From contig NZ_JAATHD010000024.1 in assembly GCF_011947265.1 (NCBI RefSeq), positions 1 through 64,000 on the forward strand: a stretch of DNA of 64,000 nt, given 5' to 3'. Under the pieces are notes generated by a model. The model made no database searches and had not been told where the DNA came from. It was given only the letters and a program-made list of their open reading frames with translations. The position numbers and the translations under genes are program-made. Source of the DNA: Paenibacillus sp. HB172176. Its GTDB lineage: Bacteria > Bacillota > Bacilli > Paenibacillales > Paenibacillaceae. The number at the start of each line of letters is the position of its first letter. The stretch's first letter is position 1. Below are positions 1 through 8,294 of this stretch, one piece after another.

Positions 1-343
1 AGATAATCGCTTGTTATCTTTAATATTCGCCATCAGAGATGTGATTTCCTTCGTTTTTCTAGCTTTTTATTTAAGTTGCTTCACGGATTAAGGTTTTTGC
101 AAATGCTTGGAGATTTCTTTGTAGACACTATCCCCTTTGCTCAGGGGCCAGGTGGCTCGAGGGCGCAGGTGTCTCAGGAGGTGAAGTAGTGAGTATGATG
201 AATCCAAATTACGCATCACTATTATGGAAGTACTCAAGTATGACGGTGATGGATCACAATCGGTTATCACGGCTATAAAAGAGTCGAATATCTCCGCGAA
301 GCCCACATATGCTACACTCTGCTCAAATAAATGGAATGGAGGC
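1..343. other. No confident gene at the window start
   Basis: No recognisable protein is encoded here. One possible 29-codon ORF (189-278, + strand, GTG start) has a good AGGAGGTG site five bases upstream (176-183), but the peptide resembles nothing I know. The stretch may simply be the promoter and leader region of the broken gene that follows. Confidence 0.4.
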
Positions 344-1458
344 ATGCTTATGGACATGATTACCCTGGCGCATCGTTTTAGAACCTTCGCGAGCAGAGAA
401 TGCCGAGGATCAAGCGAGCTCTATGAGAGATTGTCACTGCAAACTGCTGAGGATGAGGAATTGCTCGCCATTGCCGCGCATAGCAGAGCGTGGCAGCCCG
501 CGCTAATCTATTCCTCGGCGCTGCTCATTATCTCTTGCTTCGCGGTGCGCAGCATCCTATGCGGAGCTTCTATGCGAGTCTCGAGGAGCATCCCCAAGAT
601 CCAGCGGGCTCTTTTTCAAGCTTCAGGGACTTCTGTCTCCTTCACAGAAACGAGATGATACATCTGCTCGAAACGAGGCTTGTGCAAACGAACGAGGTGC
701 GGCGCTGTGCTTATCTTTATCCTGCCTTTTGCTATATTTATGGGCTGGCCGAATTGCCGCTCGCGCTAATTGAGATTGGCACAAGCGCAGGCTTGCAGCT
801 GCTATGGGATCAATATGCTTATTCCTATGAAGGGATGCCGGGCAGATATGGTGAGGGGGAGTCGGAGCTATTGTTGTCCTCTGAGCCGAGGGGAGATGTT
901 ATTCCATTCCTGCTTGAGAACAGTCCTCCTGTAGCTTCAAGAACCGGGGTTGATCTTCATGTGAACGATTTGTCAGATCCCGAGGATTTGCTATGGATGA
1001 AGGCGCTTATCTGGCCGGAGCATCGGGAACGGATGGCGAACTTCGAGAAAACGGCTGATCTTATGCAGATAAATGCTAAGGATGCGGAGAATGTGAATGC
1101 GAAGAATGCAGAGACTGTGGATTATCTGAAATATGCGAAGAGTACGAAGTATGCGGTGGAACTGGTTGAAGGCGACGGCATTCGCATATTGGACAGCCTG
1201 GCTGCGGATACTCCGTCAAGGAGCGCTCTATGCATCTTCCATACGCATGTCGCCAATCAGTTTTCGGAGGAGGATAAAGAGCTGCTCCTCGCATGCATCC
1301 GCAGAATCGGGCAAGAGCGCGACGTCTTTCATCTCTACAATAATATGAGGGATGCCAAGCTTCATCTGGATTATGTGGTGGACGGCGTCGCCAGCAGCCT
1401 GACTCTTGCGGAGACCGATGGTCACGGCAGATGGTTCCGCTGGGAGGGTGCCCCTTGA
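344..1458 (+). pseudogene. DUF2332 family protein, frameshifted
   Basis: The two halves of one DUF2332-type protein lie in different frames. Frame 2 encodes the N-terminus from ATG 344 or 350 (ITLAHRFRTFASREC...) through AHSRAWQPA near base 502. Frame 1 continues directly with ANLFLGAAHYLLLRGAQHP, the usual next segment of the family, and runs to 1458. Restoring one base at about 500-503 would give a continuous protein of about 370 residues. The downstream half still has the family's EIGTSAGLQLLWDQY segment and the C-terminal region ending in GRWFRWEG. The function of DUF2332 is not known to me. The GGAATGGAGG ribosome site at 331-342 supports the 344/350 start. A real single-base deletion and a sequencing error look the same here. 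Confidence 0.75.
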
Positions 1459-1468
1459 GCCGAACCTC

Positions 1469-2368
1469 TTAGTAGCTCTTCCACTGGCGGCGGTATTGCA
1501 AAGGACTGATGCCCTCCGCAGCGCGAAAGGAGCGGCTGAATTGACTCTGCTCGCCAAAGCCGATCCGCAGCGAAATATCCTTTAACGAGAGCGAGGTGTT
1601 CAGCAGCAGCTCTTTGGCGAGTTGAAGCCGGCAGCGGCGAAGATATTCCATCGGAGGCATGCCAAGCGATTGATTGAACAGATGCGATAAGTGACCGGGA
1701 CTAAGATGCGCCTTGCGGGCCAGACTGTCCAAATCCGGACTCAAATGCACGGATTCTCGAATATAGCGGCAAATATCGGCTACACGAGGATCGATCTGTC
1801 GTGGATACTCCGCCAATTGCGGTTGAAGCAGCCCCATGACGCTGGACAACCAGAGGGTCAGCAGCCCCTTCATGCTCAAATAGGCGCAAGAAAAAGCAGC
1901 GCTCTCGAGTGGATGAGGGAAATGGGGAAGGTGGGGTCGATCCTTCGCATCCTCCGCGATTTGTTCAAAACGTTCGAGCAGTTGCTCCCACAGCAGCATG
2001 AGCGGTTGGAGCTCAGGGTTGCCCGCGTGAAAGCTGAGCCGAGGGAAGGCGAATAGATCGCAGAGATCAACCGAATCCAGAACGGCGCTGTAGCCCAAGG
2101 AATAATAGTGGAAATCCGAATCATTCGGCCGTCCCGGGAGCAAGCGGTATTTGGTGCCGGGCGTGAAGAACAACAAATGTCCTCTCTTTAGATCAAGCTC
2201 GTTGTCGTCGGTTTCAATCGTTCGTTCCCCGCTCACGATTAACCAGCAGACCGTGAAGGGATTCGTTACAGGACCGAATACGAACTCAGGCTGCTTCAAC
2301 ATATCTCTTGCCCAAAATATCCGCTGTTGCAGACGATCCATGGCTATTCCATGCTGAAGAACATACAT
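1469..2368 (-). CDS. AraC family transcriptional regulator
   Basis: This is a 299-residue one-component regulator. The N-terminal half (about 20-170) looks like a cupin-type sensor domain (GERTIETDDNELDLKRGHLLFFTPG). The C-terminal ~100 residues hold the double helix-turn-helix of the AraC family, ending with the typical IGFGEQSQFSRSFRAAEG segment. The ATG at 2368 has AAGGAGG about eight bases upstream. It is divergent from the sulfatase at 2509 with 140 bp between them, so by common arrangement it probably activates that gene. The inducer is unknown, though a sulfated sugar would fit. Its 3' end lies 10 bp from the convergent DUF2332 gene. Confidence 0.88.
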   Translation of the reverse strand: MYVLQHGIAMDRLQQRIFWARDMLKQPEFVFGPVTNPFTVCWLIVSGERTIETDDNELDLKRGHLLFFTPGTKYRLLPGRPNDSDFHYYSLGYSAVLDSVDLCDLFAFPRLSFHAGNPELQPLMLLWEQLLERFEQIAEDAKDRPHLPHFPHPLESAAFSCAYLSMKGLLTLWLSSVMGLLQPQLAEYPRQIDPRVADICRYIRESVHLSPDLDSLARKAHLSPGHLSHLFNQSLGMPPMEYLRRCRLQLAKELLLNTSLSLKDISLRIGFGEQSQFSRSFRAAEGISPLQYRRQWKSY

Positions 2369-2508
2369 AGGGAGTCCTCCTTGTAACGGAATGGGGGGCT
2401 GTCATGTTCAGTATACCTGAAAAAATGTCAAAAACATATGAATGGTTACAATGTCTTGCGAAGACCGCCAATGGTACTCTTAAATAGACTGTAATTGCGG
2501 GAGGGACA

Positions 2509-3945
2509 ATGATGAACCATACTCAGAGTAAAAATCCTAATATCGTTTTCATTCTAGCAGATGATCAAGGGCCGTGGGCCTTGGGGGCCGGAGGCAATCA
2601 CGAGATTCTGACGCCTAATCTGGACCGAATCGCCGCGGAGGGCATGCGCTTCAGCAGCTTCTTCTGCGTGTCGCCGGTTTGTTCGCCGGCGCGGGCATCC
2701 TTGTTGACGGGCAGAATTCCGTCTCAGCACGGCATTCATGATTGGATCAGGGCCGGCAATGGCGGCGCCTCGGGGCAGGAGCATACAGTGGACTATTTGC
2801 AAGGACAGCGGGCTTATACGGAAGAATTGGCCGAACACGGATACAACTGCGGCCTTAGCGGCAAATGGCATCTGGGAGACAGCTATACGCCGCAGAAGGG
2901 CTTCACCCACTGGTATGTGCATGAGAAAGGCGGCAGCTCGTACTACAACGCACCCATGATACGAGATGGAAAGCTGGAGATCGAGCCCCGCTATGTGACG
3001 GAGGCGATTACGGATGATGCGCTGCGCTTCATCGACAGCCATGCGGGCGAAGACGCTCCCTTCTATTTGAGCGTGCACTATACGGCGCCCCATAGCCCAT
3101 GGATTGACAATCATCCGAAGGCGTTTACGGATTTATACGAAGATTGCACGTTCGAGACCTGTCCGCAGGAGCCGCTTCATCCCAATTTCCTGGTAAGCTC
3201 GGTGGGAAAGGGGACGGTTGAGCGAACGAGGGAATGCCTGATCGGCTATTTCGCCGCTGTGACGGCCATGGATCATCATATCGGACGGATTCTGGACCGG
3301 TTGGAGCAGCATGGCATTCGCGAAGAGACGTTAGTCGTCTTCACGAGCGACAACGGCTTTAACTGCGGCCATCACGGCATATGGGGCAAGGGCAATGGAA
3401 CCTTTCCGCAAAATATGTATGACACATCCGTGAAGGTGCCCTTCCTGGCCAGTCATCCCGGCCGGATTCCGGCAGGCTCCGTGTGCGATGAAATGGTAAG
3501 CGGATACGACTTCATGCCGACGCTGCTCGAATATGCAGGCATTCCATACACGCATGACAGCAAGCTTCCGGGCCGATCCTTCGCGGGTCTGCTGCTTGGA
3601 GAGGCCGCCGAAGCGTCAGCATTAGAGGAATGCGTTGTTGTGTATGACGAATACGGCCCCGTAAGAATGGCGCGCACGAAGGAATGGAAGTATGTCCACC
3701 GTTATCCCTACGGTCCGCATGAGCTGTACAATATGGCGAACGATCCGGAGGAACGGAAGAACTTGATCGACAACCCGGTGTATAAAACGCAAGCGGAACA
3801 AATGAAAGACCGGCTTGAGAATTGGTTCGTTCGCTATGTAGACCCGGCCATGGACGGCATCCATGAGCCCGTTACGGGCAAAGGACAATTGGATCTTGCC
3901 GGACCTGCAGGCCGCGGAAAGAAAGCATTTGCCGATTTGGAATAA
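2509..3945 (+). CDS. Sulfatase (arylsulfatase family)
   Basis: This 478-residue protein is a type I sulfatase. Metal-binding Asp18-Asp19 sits in FILADDQG. The modification motif C58-S-P-A-R-A-S-L-L-T-G-R follows; Cys58 would be converted to formylglycine by a separate maturase (a formylglycine-generating enzyme or an anSME radical-SAM enzyme), which is not in this window. GKWHLG and FTSDNGF supply the usual Lys/His and Asp/Asn ligands. No signal peptide is visible, so it is probably cytoplasmic, acting on imported sulfated oligosaccharides or similar esters. The start has GGGAGGGAC just upstream. AraC is divergent and is the likely regulator. The exact substrate cannot be read from the sequence. 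Confidence 0.9.
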   Translation: MMNHTQSKNPNIVFILADDQGPWALGAGGNHEILTPNLDRIAAEGMRFSSFFCVSPVCSPARASLLTGRIPSQHGIHDWIRAGNGGASGQEHTVDYLQGQRAYTEELAEHGYNCGLSGKWHLGDSYTPQKGFTHWYVHEKGGSSYYNAPMIRDGKLEIEPRYVTEAITDDALRFIDSHAGEDAPFYLSVHYTAPHSPWIDNHPKAFTDLYEDCTFETCPQEPLHPNFLVSSVGKGTVERTRECLIGYFAAVTAMDHHIGRILDRLEQHGIREETLVVFTSDNGFNCGHHGIWGKGNGTFPQNMYDTSVKVPFLASHPGRIPAGSVCDEMVSGYDFMPTLLEYAGIPYTHDSKLPGRSFAGLLLGEAAEASALEECVVVYDEYGPVRMARTKEWKYVHRYPYGPHELYNMANDPEERKNLIDNPVYKTQAEQMKDRLENWFVRYVDPAMDGIHEPVTGKGQLDLAGPAGRGKKAFADLE

Positions 3946-3984
3946 ACGCGGTAAGTTGAGAGAATATCCAATTATAGTTAATGC

Positions 3985-4013
3985 TTTTGCTGGGCGTTGG
4001 GAGAGGCTATAAT
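3985..4013 (+). promoter_or_regulatory. Probable sigma-A promoter of the diguanylate cyclase gene
   Basis: A perfect TATAAT -10 box lies at 4008-4013, with a weak -35 (TTTTGC, 3985-3990) at 17-bp spacing. It is 40 bp upstream of the PAS-GGDEF start. Confidence 0.5.
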
Positions 4014-4053
4014 GATAGGATGAAAGAGCAAATTACAGAAGGTGGATGGCTGT

Positions 4054-5040
4054 ATGTTGCCTTATAATCCGATTCCCGACGACCGCGATAATGTTAACGA
4101 AAATCATTCGGACGGCGCCTCTCCTAAAAAAGAAGCCGACGTGCCTTATCAGGTTGATGTTCAAGAAATGTTCGCGTTCATTGCGGCTCATTCGCAGAAT
4201 ATTATCACTTGCTTCACGCCCGACGGCAAATTCATGTACATCTCTCCTTCGGTTAAGGCTCTCCTTGGCTATGAGCCTGAAGAAGTGATCGGGAAGCATA
4301 CAACAGACTTTAATCATCCCGAGGATCAGAAAAGGCTGCATGAGCATCGCATAGCCTTGTCGAAGGATCAGAATACGGTGCGCTTCACCGCCCGCGTGCG
4401 GCATAAGAACGGAGAATATCGCTGGTACGAAACAACGGTCGAATATATTCGGGACGTGGATGGCAAGCTGTTGCAGTCAATCGGTGTCGGACGGGATATT
4501 ACCATTCGCAAGCAAGCGGAGGAAACGATCGCGCATCTTGCTTATCATGACCCGCTGACAGATTTGCCAAATCGCAGATTGTTCATCGAGCGGGCCAAAA
4601 CGCATCTTAACGATACTCACAATGGACTGAGTGGGTTGATGCTCCTCGATTTGGACGGATTCAAAGCCGTCAATGACAGCTATGGCCATGAAACCGGCGA
4701 TCGGCTTCTTAAGGAGGCGGCTGGGCGATTGGCTGCGGCTGCAGGCGATCAAGGCTTCGCTGCCCGCTGGGGCGGGGATGAATTCACGGTTCTTCTGACG
4801 GATATAGCGAATAAGGAGGCCTTGTTTTTTTTCACCGAAAGAATCAAGCAGGCTGTCGCCGAGCCGATGATGATAGACGGTCATTGCTTCAAGGTAACCG
4901 CGAGCATGGGCCTTTCCTTTTTCCCTGAGGACGGCTATACGGTAGAAGCGCTGATTAAGCATGCTGACGCGGAGATGTATCGCGCCAAGGGGAAAGAAAA
5001 GCTGAGGAAGACCGCTGAGCTGCGTTTTGATGAAAATTGA
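4054..5040 (+). CDS. PAS domain diguanylate cyclase (GGDEF)
   Basis: This 328-residue soluble signalling enzyme should make cyclic di-GMP. A PAS/PAC sensor spans about residues 35-155 (ITCFTPDGKFMYISPS; ending VGRDITIRKQAEE). The GGDEF domain spans about 160-325, with LAYHDPLTDLPNR at its start and an intact W-G-G-D-E-F at 239-244. No RxxD inhibitory site is seen in the usual place before GGDEF, so product inhibition may be absent. I chose ATG 4054 because AGAAGGTGG (4037-4045) sits eight bases upstream; GTG 4042 overlaps that site. It appears monocistronic. No membrane segment or signal peptide is present, so the sensed cue is intracellular, possibly redox or a small ligand. Confidence 0.9.
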   Translation: MLPYNPIPDDRDNVNENHSDGASPKKEADVPYQVDVQEMFAFIAAHSQNIITCFTPDGKFMYISPSVKALLGYEPEEVIGKHTTDFNHPEDQKRLHEHRIALSKDQNTVRFTARVRHKNGEYRWYETTVEYIRDVDGKLLQSIGVGRDITIRKQAEETIAHLAYHDPLTDLPNRRLFIERAKTHLNDTHNGLSGLMLLDLDGFKAVNDSYGHETGDRLLKEAAGRLAAAAGDQGFAARWGGDEFTVLLTDIANKEALFFFTERIKQAVAEPMMIDGHCFKVTASMGLSFFPEDGYTVEALIKHADAEMYRAKGKEKLRKTAELRFDEN

Positions 5041-5068
5041 GGAAGCCTTACCGGCTATTGATGCATAA

Positions 5069-5097
5069 TGACCATTTCTCGTAATAGGCAATGGTCA
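5069..5097. terminator. Stem-loop after the diguanylate cyclase gene
   Basis: A perfect 8-bp inverted repeat, TGACCATT (5069-5076) and AATGGTCA (5090-5097), follows the stop codon. There is no T tract, so it is a weak terminator candidate or an mRNA 3'-end structure. Confidence 0.35.
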
Positions 5098-5120
5098 CTT
5101 GAATTCATAGAATGTTTCAA

Positions 5121-5241
5121 TTAAAATGTAGTCAATATATGGAATATAATATAGGCGAACGCGGAGTGCCTTGGTGAAAATCCTGTCTCTTAAGCTGTGC
5201 GCCTTGGTAAAGCGTTTGATCCTTGATCAGATGCTTTTTTT
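5121..5241 (+). ncRNA. Candidate small RNA or leader with its own promoter and terminator
   Basis: A -10 box TATAAT (5145-5150) with a weak -35 (TTAAAA, 5121-5126) is followed about 60 bp later by a strong intrinsic terminator. The terminator has a 10-bp stem, GCGTTTGATC (5212-5221) with GATCAGATGC (5225-5234), a CTT loop and seven T's. A transcript of about 85 nt (5157-5241) is predicted. It ends 77 bp before the truncated HAD gene, so it could be a stand-alone sRNA or an attenuator. I do not recognise a known riboswitch class in it. Confidence 0.4.
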
Positions 5242-5317
5242 GTTGCAGAGAAACACATCTGAAATATCCGGCAACCTTTATTATAAAATGCAGGCTGGGC
5301 GGTGAAGCGGGATAGCT

Positions 5318-5548
5318 ATGAAAGTATTGTTGTTCGATCTCGATGATACGCTGCTCTATTTCCATGAGTATTGGAAAGATAGTATGCTAGAGACGTTCAG
5401 ACGGCATCACTTAACGAGAGAATTTCAAAAGGCTGAGTTGTTCTCGGCCTTGTGGGAGCATAACCAAAAATATGAAGCCGGAAATGGCACGATCCATCGG
5501 CTTTCTCAGTTGAAGGAATTGCTGCATACAAGGTCGAATGAGCAGTGA
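5318..5548 (+). pseudogene. Truncated HAD-superfamily hydrolase
   Basis: The 76-residue product begins as a HAD phosphatase (MKVLLFDLDDTLLYF), with the catalytic DxD motif I at Asp7-Leu-Asp9 and the start of a helical cap. It stops after about 70 residues. Full-length HAD enzymes of this type have 200-250 residues and need motifs II-IV, which are absent here and in the other frames before the next gene. The C-terminal tail (LLHTRSNEQ) does not look native. It is most likely the remnant of a gene that lost its 3' two-thirds by deletion. A weak GAAGCGGG site precedes the ATG. Confidence 0.7.
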
Positions 5549-5577
5549 TATAAGAAAACCAGAAGTGAGGACTGTCT

Positions 5578-6375
5578 ATGAATCCAATTGGTTATGGCAG
5601 GACAGCGGATATTTTCGCATTCGAGAATAGCAGGGTTGTCAAATTGTATAAAGCCGGTTTTCCGCTTGATGCTATTCATGAGGAATATACGGCCAGTCAG
5701 CTCGTTTTCGCGTTAGGCATTAACATCCCGGAGCCTTATGAGATGATATCTCGAGAAGGGCGCACGGGCATTGTTTTTCAAAAAGTTGATGGAGAAACGC
5801 TGCTTTCTGTCATGAAGAAGGAGCATTCCCGAATGGAAGAGCATGCGGCTGCCATGGCGGAGCTCCATTACTCGGTGCACCGGCATAAGGCTGGGGGCTT
5901 GCCTCCTCATCGTCATCAAAAGCTTGCTTTAAAAAGAAATATTGAAGCGGCCAGTCAGCTAACATCTGAAGAGAAAACGTATATTATCGATGGCTTGGAA
6001 GCCTTGCCAACGGGCGATCAATTATGTCATGGAGACTTCCATCCCGATAATATAATTGTAGGCAGTGAGAACTGGATGATTGATTGGATGACTGCGATGA
6101 TTGGACATCCAAATGGTGATGCAGCAAGGACACTCTTGTTGATGCGTTTTGGGACGATGCCGGAAGGAACGCCTAACCATGTCGTAGAGCAGTTCAGCAG
6201 GCTTCGAACGCAACTTGCGAATGATTACTTGAAGAGCTATATGGAGCTCTCGAACCAAACTATGGAAGATATTGAAAATTGGCTGCTGCCTGTCGCTGCT
6301 GCAAGATTGGCGGATTGGTTGCCTGGCGAGGAACGGATTCAATTGGTTGCAGAGATACGACGGAGGTTAGAGTGA
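5578..6375 (+). CDS. APH-family phosphotransferase
   Basis: This is a 265-residue kinase-fold protein of the aminoglycoside/choline phosphotransferase superfamily. The N-terminal lobe has a Gly-rich start (GYGRTADIF) and the ATP-anchoring Lys22 (VVKLY). The catalytic loop HGDFHPDN is at 151-158, and the metal-binding Asp169 is in MIDWMTA. Gene neighbours give no substrate. Most chromosomal members of this superfamily phosphorylate metabolites rather than antibiotics, so a resistance role should not be assumed. It starts 29 bp after the HAD remnant and may be cotranscribed with the two genes downstream. Confidence 0.85.
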   Translation: MNPIGYGRTADIFAFENSRVVKLYKAGFPLDAIHEEYTASQLVFALGINIPEPYEMISREGRTGIVFQKVDGETLLSVMKKEHSRMEEHAAAMAELHYSVHRHKAGGLPPHRHQKLALKRNIEAASQLTSEEKTYIIDGLEALPTGDQLCHGDFHPDNIIVGSENWMIDWMTAMIGHPNGDAARTLLLMRFGTMPEGTPNHVVEQFSRLRTQLANDYLKSYMELSNQTMEDIENWLLPVAAARLADWLPGEERIQLVAEIRRRLE

Positions 6376-6410
6376 TAGATGCATGATCACACTGCAGAAG
6401 GAGTCGGGAG

Positions 6411-6605
6411 ATGAAATTAATAGGAATCTTTTTGTTGAGCGTGGCAATCGTGTATGTCATTGTCGCTCTTGGTGTCTATGGCATTATAATTGGAGGCGGA
6501 TTGGTTCTAGCCATCCTGATGAGAGGCTTGTATCTCTTATACGATATCCGCGAGAGATTAGAACGAACGGAACGTCGGGCTGCTATGCAACGAAATTATG
6601 ATTAA
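6411..6605 (+). CDS. Small single-pass membrane protein
   Basis: This 64-residue protein has one long hydrophobic segment (about residues 3-45, possibly two short passes split by the Gly-Gly-Gly turn). A basic, charged C-terminal tail follows (YDIRERLERTERRAAMQRN) that could form a cytoplasmic helix. AAGGAG seven bases before the ATG supports translation. I do not recognise the family. It sits between the APH-like kinase and the P-loop kinase in the same direction. Confidence 0.6.
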   Translation: MKLIGIFLLSVAIVYVIVALGVYGIIIGGGLVLAILMRGLYLLYDIRERLERTERRAAMQRNYD

Positions 6606-6628
6606 GATGCGAGAGTGAGGTCGACTGT

Positions 6629-7144
6629 ATGAAAAACACCATCTACATCATCTCTGGCCCTGCCGGTGCGGGAAAATCGACAACTTCGAAGCAAATTGCG
6701 ACGAGACTGGGCAAGAGCGCGTACATAGAAGGAGATCTTATCGATCATATGGTTATCGGCGGACATGAGAAGCCGTGGCTGAGCCAGTATCACACGGATT
6801 TGATCTGGAGGAATATCGAAGCGTTAACGAAAAATTTCATTAAGGAAAAGCATGATGTTATTATTGATTATGTGGCGTTTCCGTGGAATGCCAGGCGAAT
6901 AAGCGAAGCGTTTGCGAATGCGGATATTGTTGTGAAATATGCCGTTCTGATCGTGGAGGAGGCAGAGCTTCTGCGAAGAGACGCCGAGCGGAAGCCCGAG
7001 CATCAGATGGGCCCTCGCTCTGTTGCGGGTTTGCATGAGATTCTGGAGTCGAAGCCCGGTGAGAGGCATGTTTTGAACACGACAAGCATGGATGTCGAGA
7101 CGGTTATCCATGAGATTATGACGAATGAGCGATTTGTCGTTTGA
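6629..7144 (+). CDS. P-loop NTPase / small-molecule kinase
   Basis: The 171-residue protein has an N-terminal Walker A motif, G10-P-A-G-A-G-K-S-T, followed by a lid and core like those of shikimate, gluconate or zeta-type kinases. YIEGDLIDHM probably supplies the substrate-binding Asp, and VIIDYVAFP the Walker B strand. The length fits a nucleoside- or small-molecule-kinase fold. The true substrate is not evident. GAGGTCG lies before the ATG. Confidence 0.8.
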   Translation: MKNTIYIISGPAGAGKSTTSKQIATRLGKSAYIEGDLIDHMVIGGHEKPWLSQYHTDLIWRNIEALTKNFIKEKHDVIIDYVAFPWNARRISEAFANADIVVKYAVLIVEEAELLRRDAERKPEHQMGPRSVAGLHEILESKPGERHVLNTTSMDVETVIHEIMTNERFVV

Positions 7145-7237
7145 AGTTAACATGAGCTGAGCCGAGCATGAAGCCAGATTAATCGGAGAGCAGTGAACTG
7201 CGGCTGTCGGACCAATGCAGTAGATAGATGCCTCTGC

Positions 7238-7424
7238 TGTAACGGACATTTTCGCTCCTTAGAAGCTGATTTTTGCCAGTTTGGAGCGCTAACGGACATT
7301 TTCGGCTCCTAGCCTAGTGAAATAGCTGATTTCAACCTCGAATAGGTCGCTAAGGCGACAAAATGTCCGTTAGAATCGTGAAGAGTCGAGAATCGCTGTT
7401 TAAAGGGCGGAAATGTCCGTTACA
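7238..7424. repeat. Intergenic inverted repeat cluster (TAACGGACATTTT family)
   Basis: Four copies of one core occur in the spacer before pspA: TAACGGACATT in forward orientation at about 7240 and 7290, and AAATGTCCGTTA at 7361-7372 and 7411-7422. Their arrangement (two forward, two reverse) gives nested inverted repeats that can fold into long stems. Related sequence recurs at about 25.2 and 60.4-60.7 kb. The 445-bp spacer 7145-7589 holds this cluster and the adjacent tandem repeat and nothing else I recognise. Confidence 0.75.
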
Positions 7425-7436
7425 GCGTGCGCATGT

Positions 7437-7508
7437 TGCGAGCAAAACTGCGAGCAAAACTGCGAACAAAACTGCGAACAAAACTGCGAACAAAACTGCG
7501 AGAAAAAC
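7437..7508. repeat. 12-bp tandem repeat, six units
   Basis: Six consecutive copies of TGCGA(G/A)CAAAAC run from 7437 to 7508; the last copy reads TGCGAGAAAAAC. The array is in frame with pspA and would encode CEQN repeats if translation began at 7413. The real pspA start with its ribosome site is downstream at 7590, so I read this as untranslated leader or spacer DNA. Confidence 0.85.
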
Positions 7509-7589
7509 ATTGCGGGGCAATATTCAGGTGGATCAGACAGCTGTCATGCCTTGGGTGAGTATGTGCAAAAAATGTGGAGGAGGCTGACT

Positions 7590-8252
7590 ATGAGCGTTCT
7601 AGCGAGATTTCGAGATATAATGGCGAGCAACGTGAACGTCTTGCTGGACAAGGCGAAGGATCCGGAGAAGGAAATGGACGAGTATATGCGCAGCTTGAAT
7701 CTGAATCTTGGAGCGGTGAAAGCGGAGACGGCCTCGGTCGAGGCGGAGGAGAGCAGAGCGAAGCGGGCGTGGGAGGAGTGCAAAGCGGAAATTAGCAAGC
7801 TGCAGCGTTACGCCGAGAAATCGGTGGAGGCAGGCGATGAGGAGAAGGCTCGCAGCTTCCTCGAGATGAAGGCGAAGGAAGCGGAATGTGAACAGCAGCT
7901 TCAGGCGAAGTATCATGCGGCCGCTGCGAATGCGGCGCGCATGAAGCATATGCAGGACAAGCTTATCGCGGATATGACGCAATTGGAGTCGCGCCGCACG
8001 ATTCTGCAAGCGAAGCTGGCGGCGGCGAAGGCGCAGCAGAAGGTGAACGAAGGCGGCTCGCCGCTCGGCTCGGACAGCTCGATCTTCGATGCAATGGAGG
8101 AAAAGGCGAATCGGGCCTATGATGAGGCGATGGCGCTTGCTGAGCTTCGGCAGCAGACGGATATCGACGCCTTGTTCGAGAACAGGGAGAGAGTTCCGAA
8201 CGCCGACAAGGATTTGGCTGCAATCAAAGAGAAGCTGCAGAGGAATGAGTAG
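7590..8252 (+). CDS. pspA: PspA/IM30 family membrane-stress protein
   Basis: This 220-residue protein is nearly all helical coiled coil after a short N-terminal amphipathic segment (MSVLARFRDIMASNVNVLLDKAKDP), the typical start of PspA, LiaH and IM30. Such proteins form large ESCRT-III-like assemblies that bind and protect a damaged cytoplasmic membrane. GGAGGAGG (7576-7583) fixes the start at 7590; the open frame continues upstream through a tandem repeat but lacks support. The next three genes are homologues of B. subtilis ydjG, ydjH and ydjI in the same order, so this is the pspA-ydjGHI operon, which in B. subtilis belongs to the sigma-W stress regulon. I could not find a clear sigma-W promoter in the repeat-rich spacer. 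Confidence 0.92.
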   Translation: MSVLARFRDIMASNVNVLLDKAKDPEKEMDEYMRSLNLNLGAVKAETASVEAEESRAKRAWEECKAEISKLQRYAEKSVEAGDEEKARSFLEMKAKEAECEQQLQAKYHAAAANAARMKHMQDKLIADMTQLESRRTILQAKLAAAKAQQKVNEGGSPLGSDSSIFDAMEEKANRAYDEAMALAELRQQTDIDALFENRERVPNADKDLAAIKEKLQRNE

Positions 8253-8294
8253 AAGAGCATCGTGCTGCACAGCTACTGCTAATGAGGTGAACAC

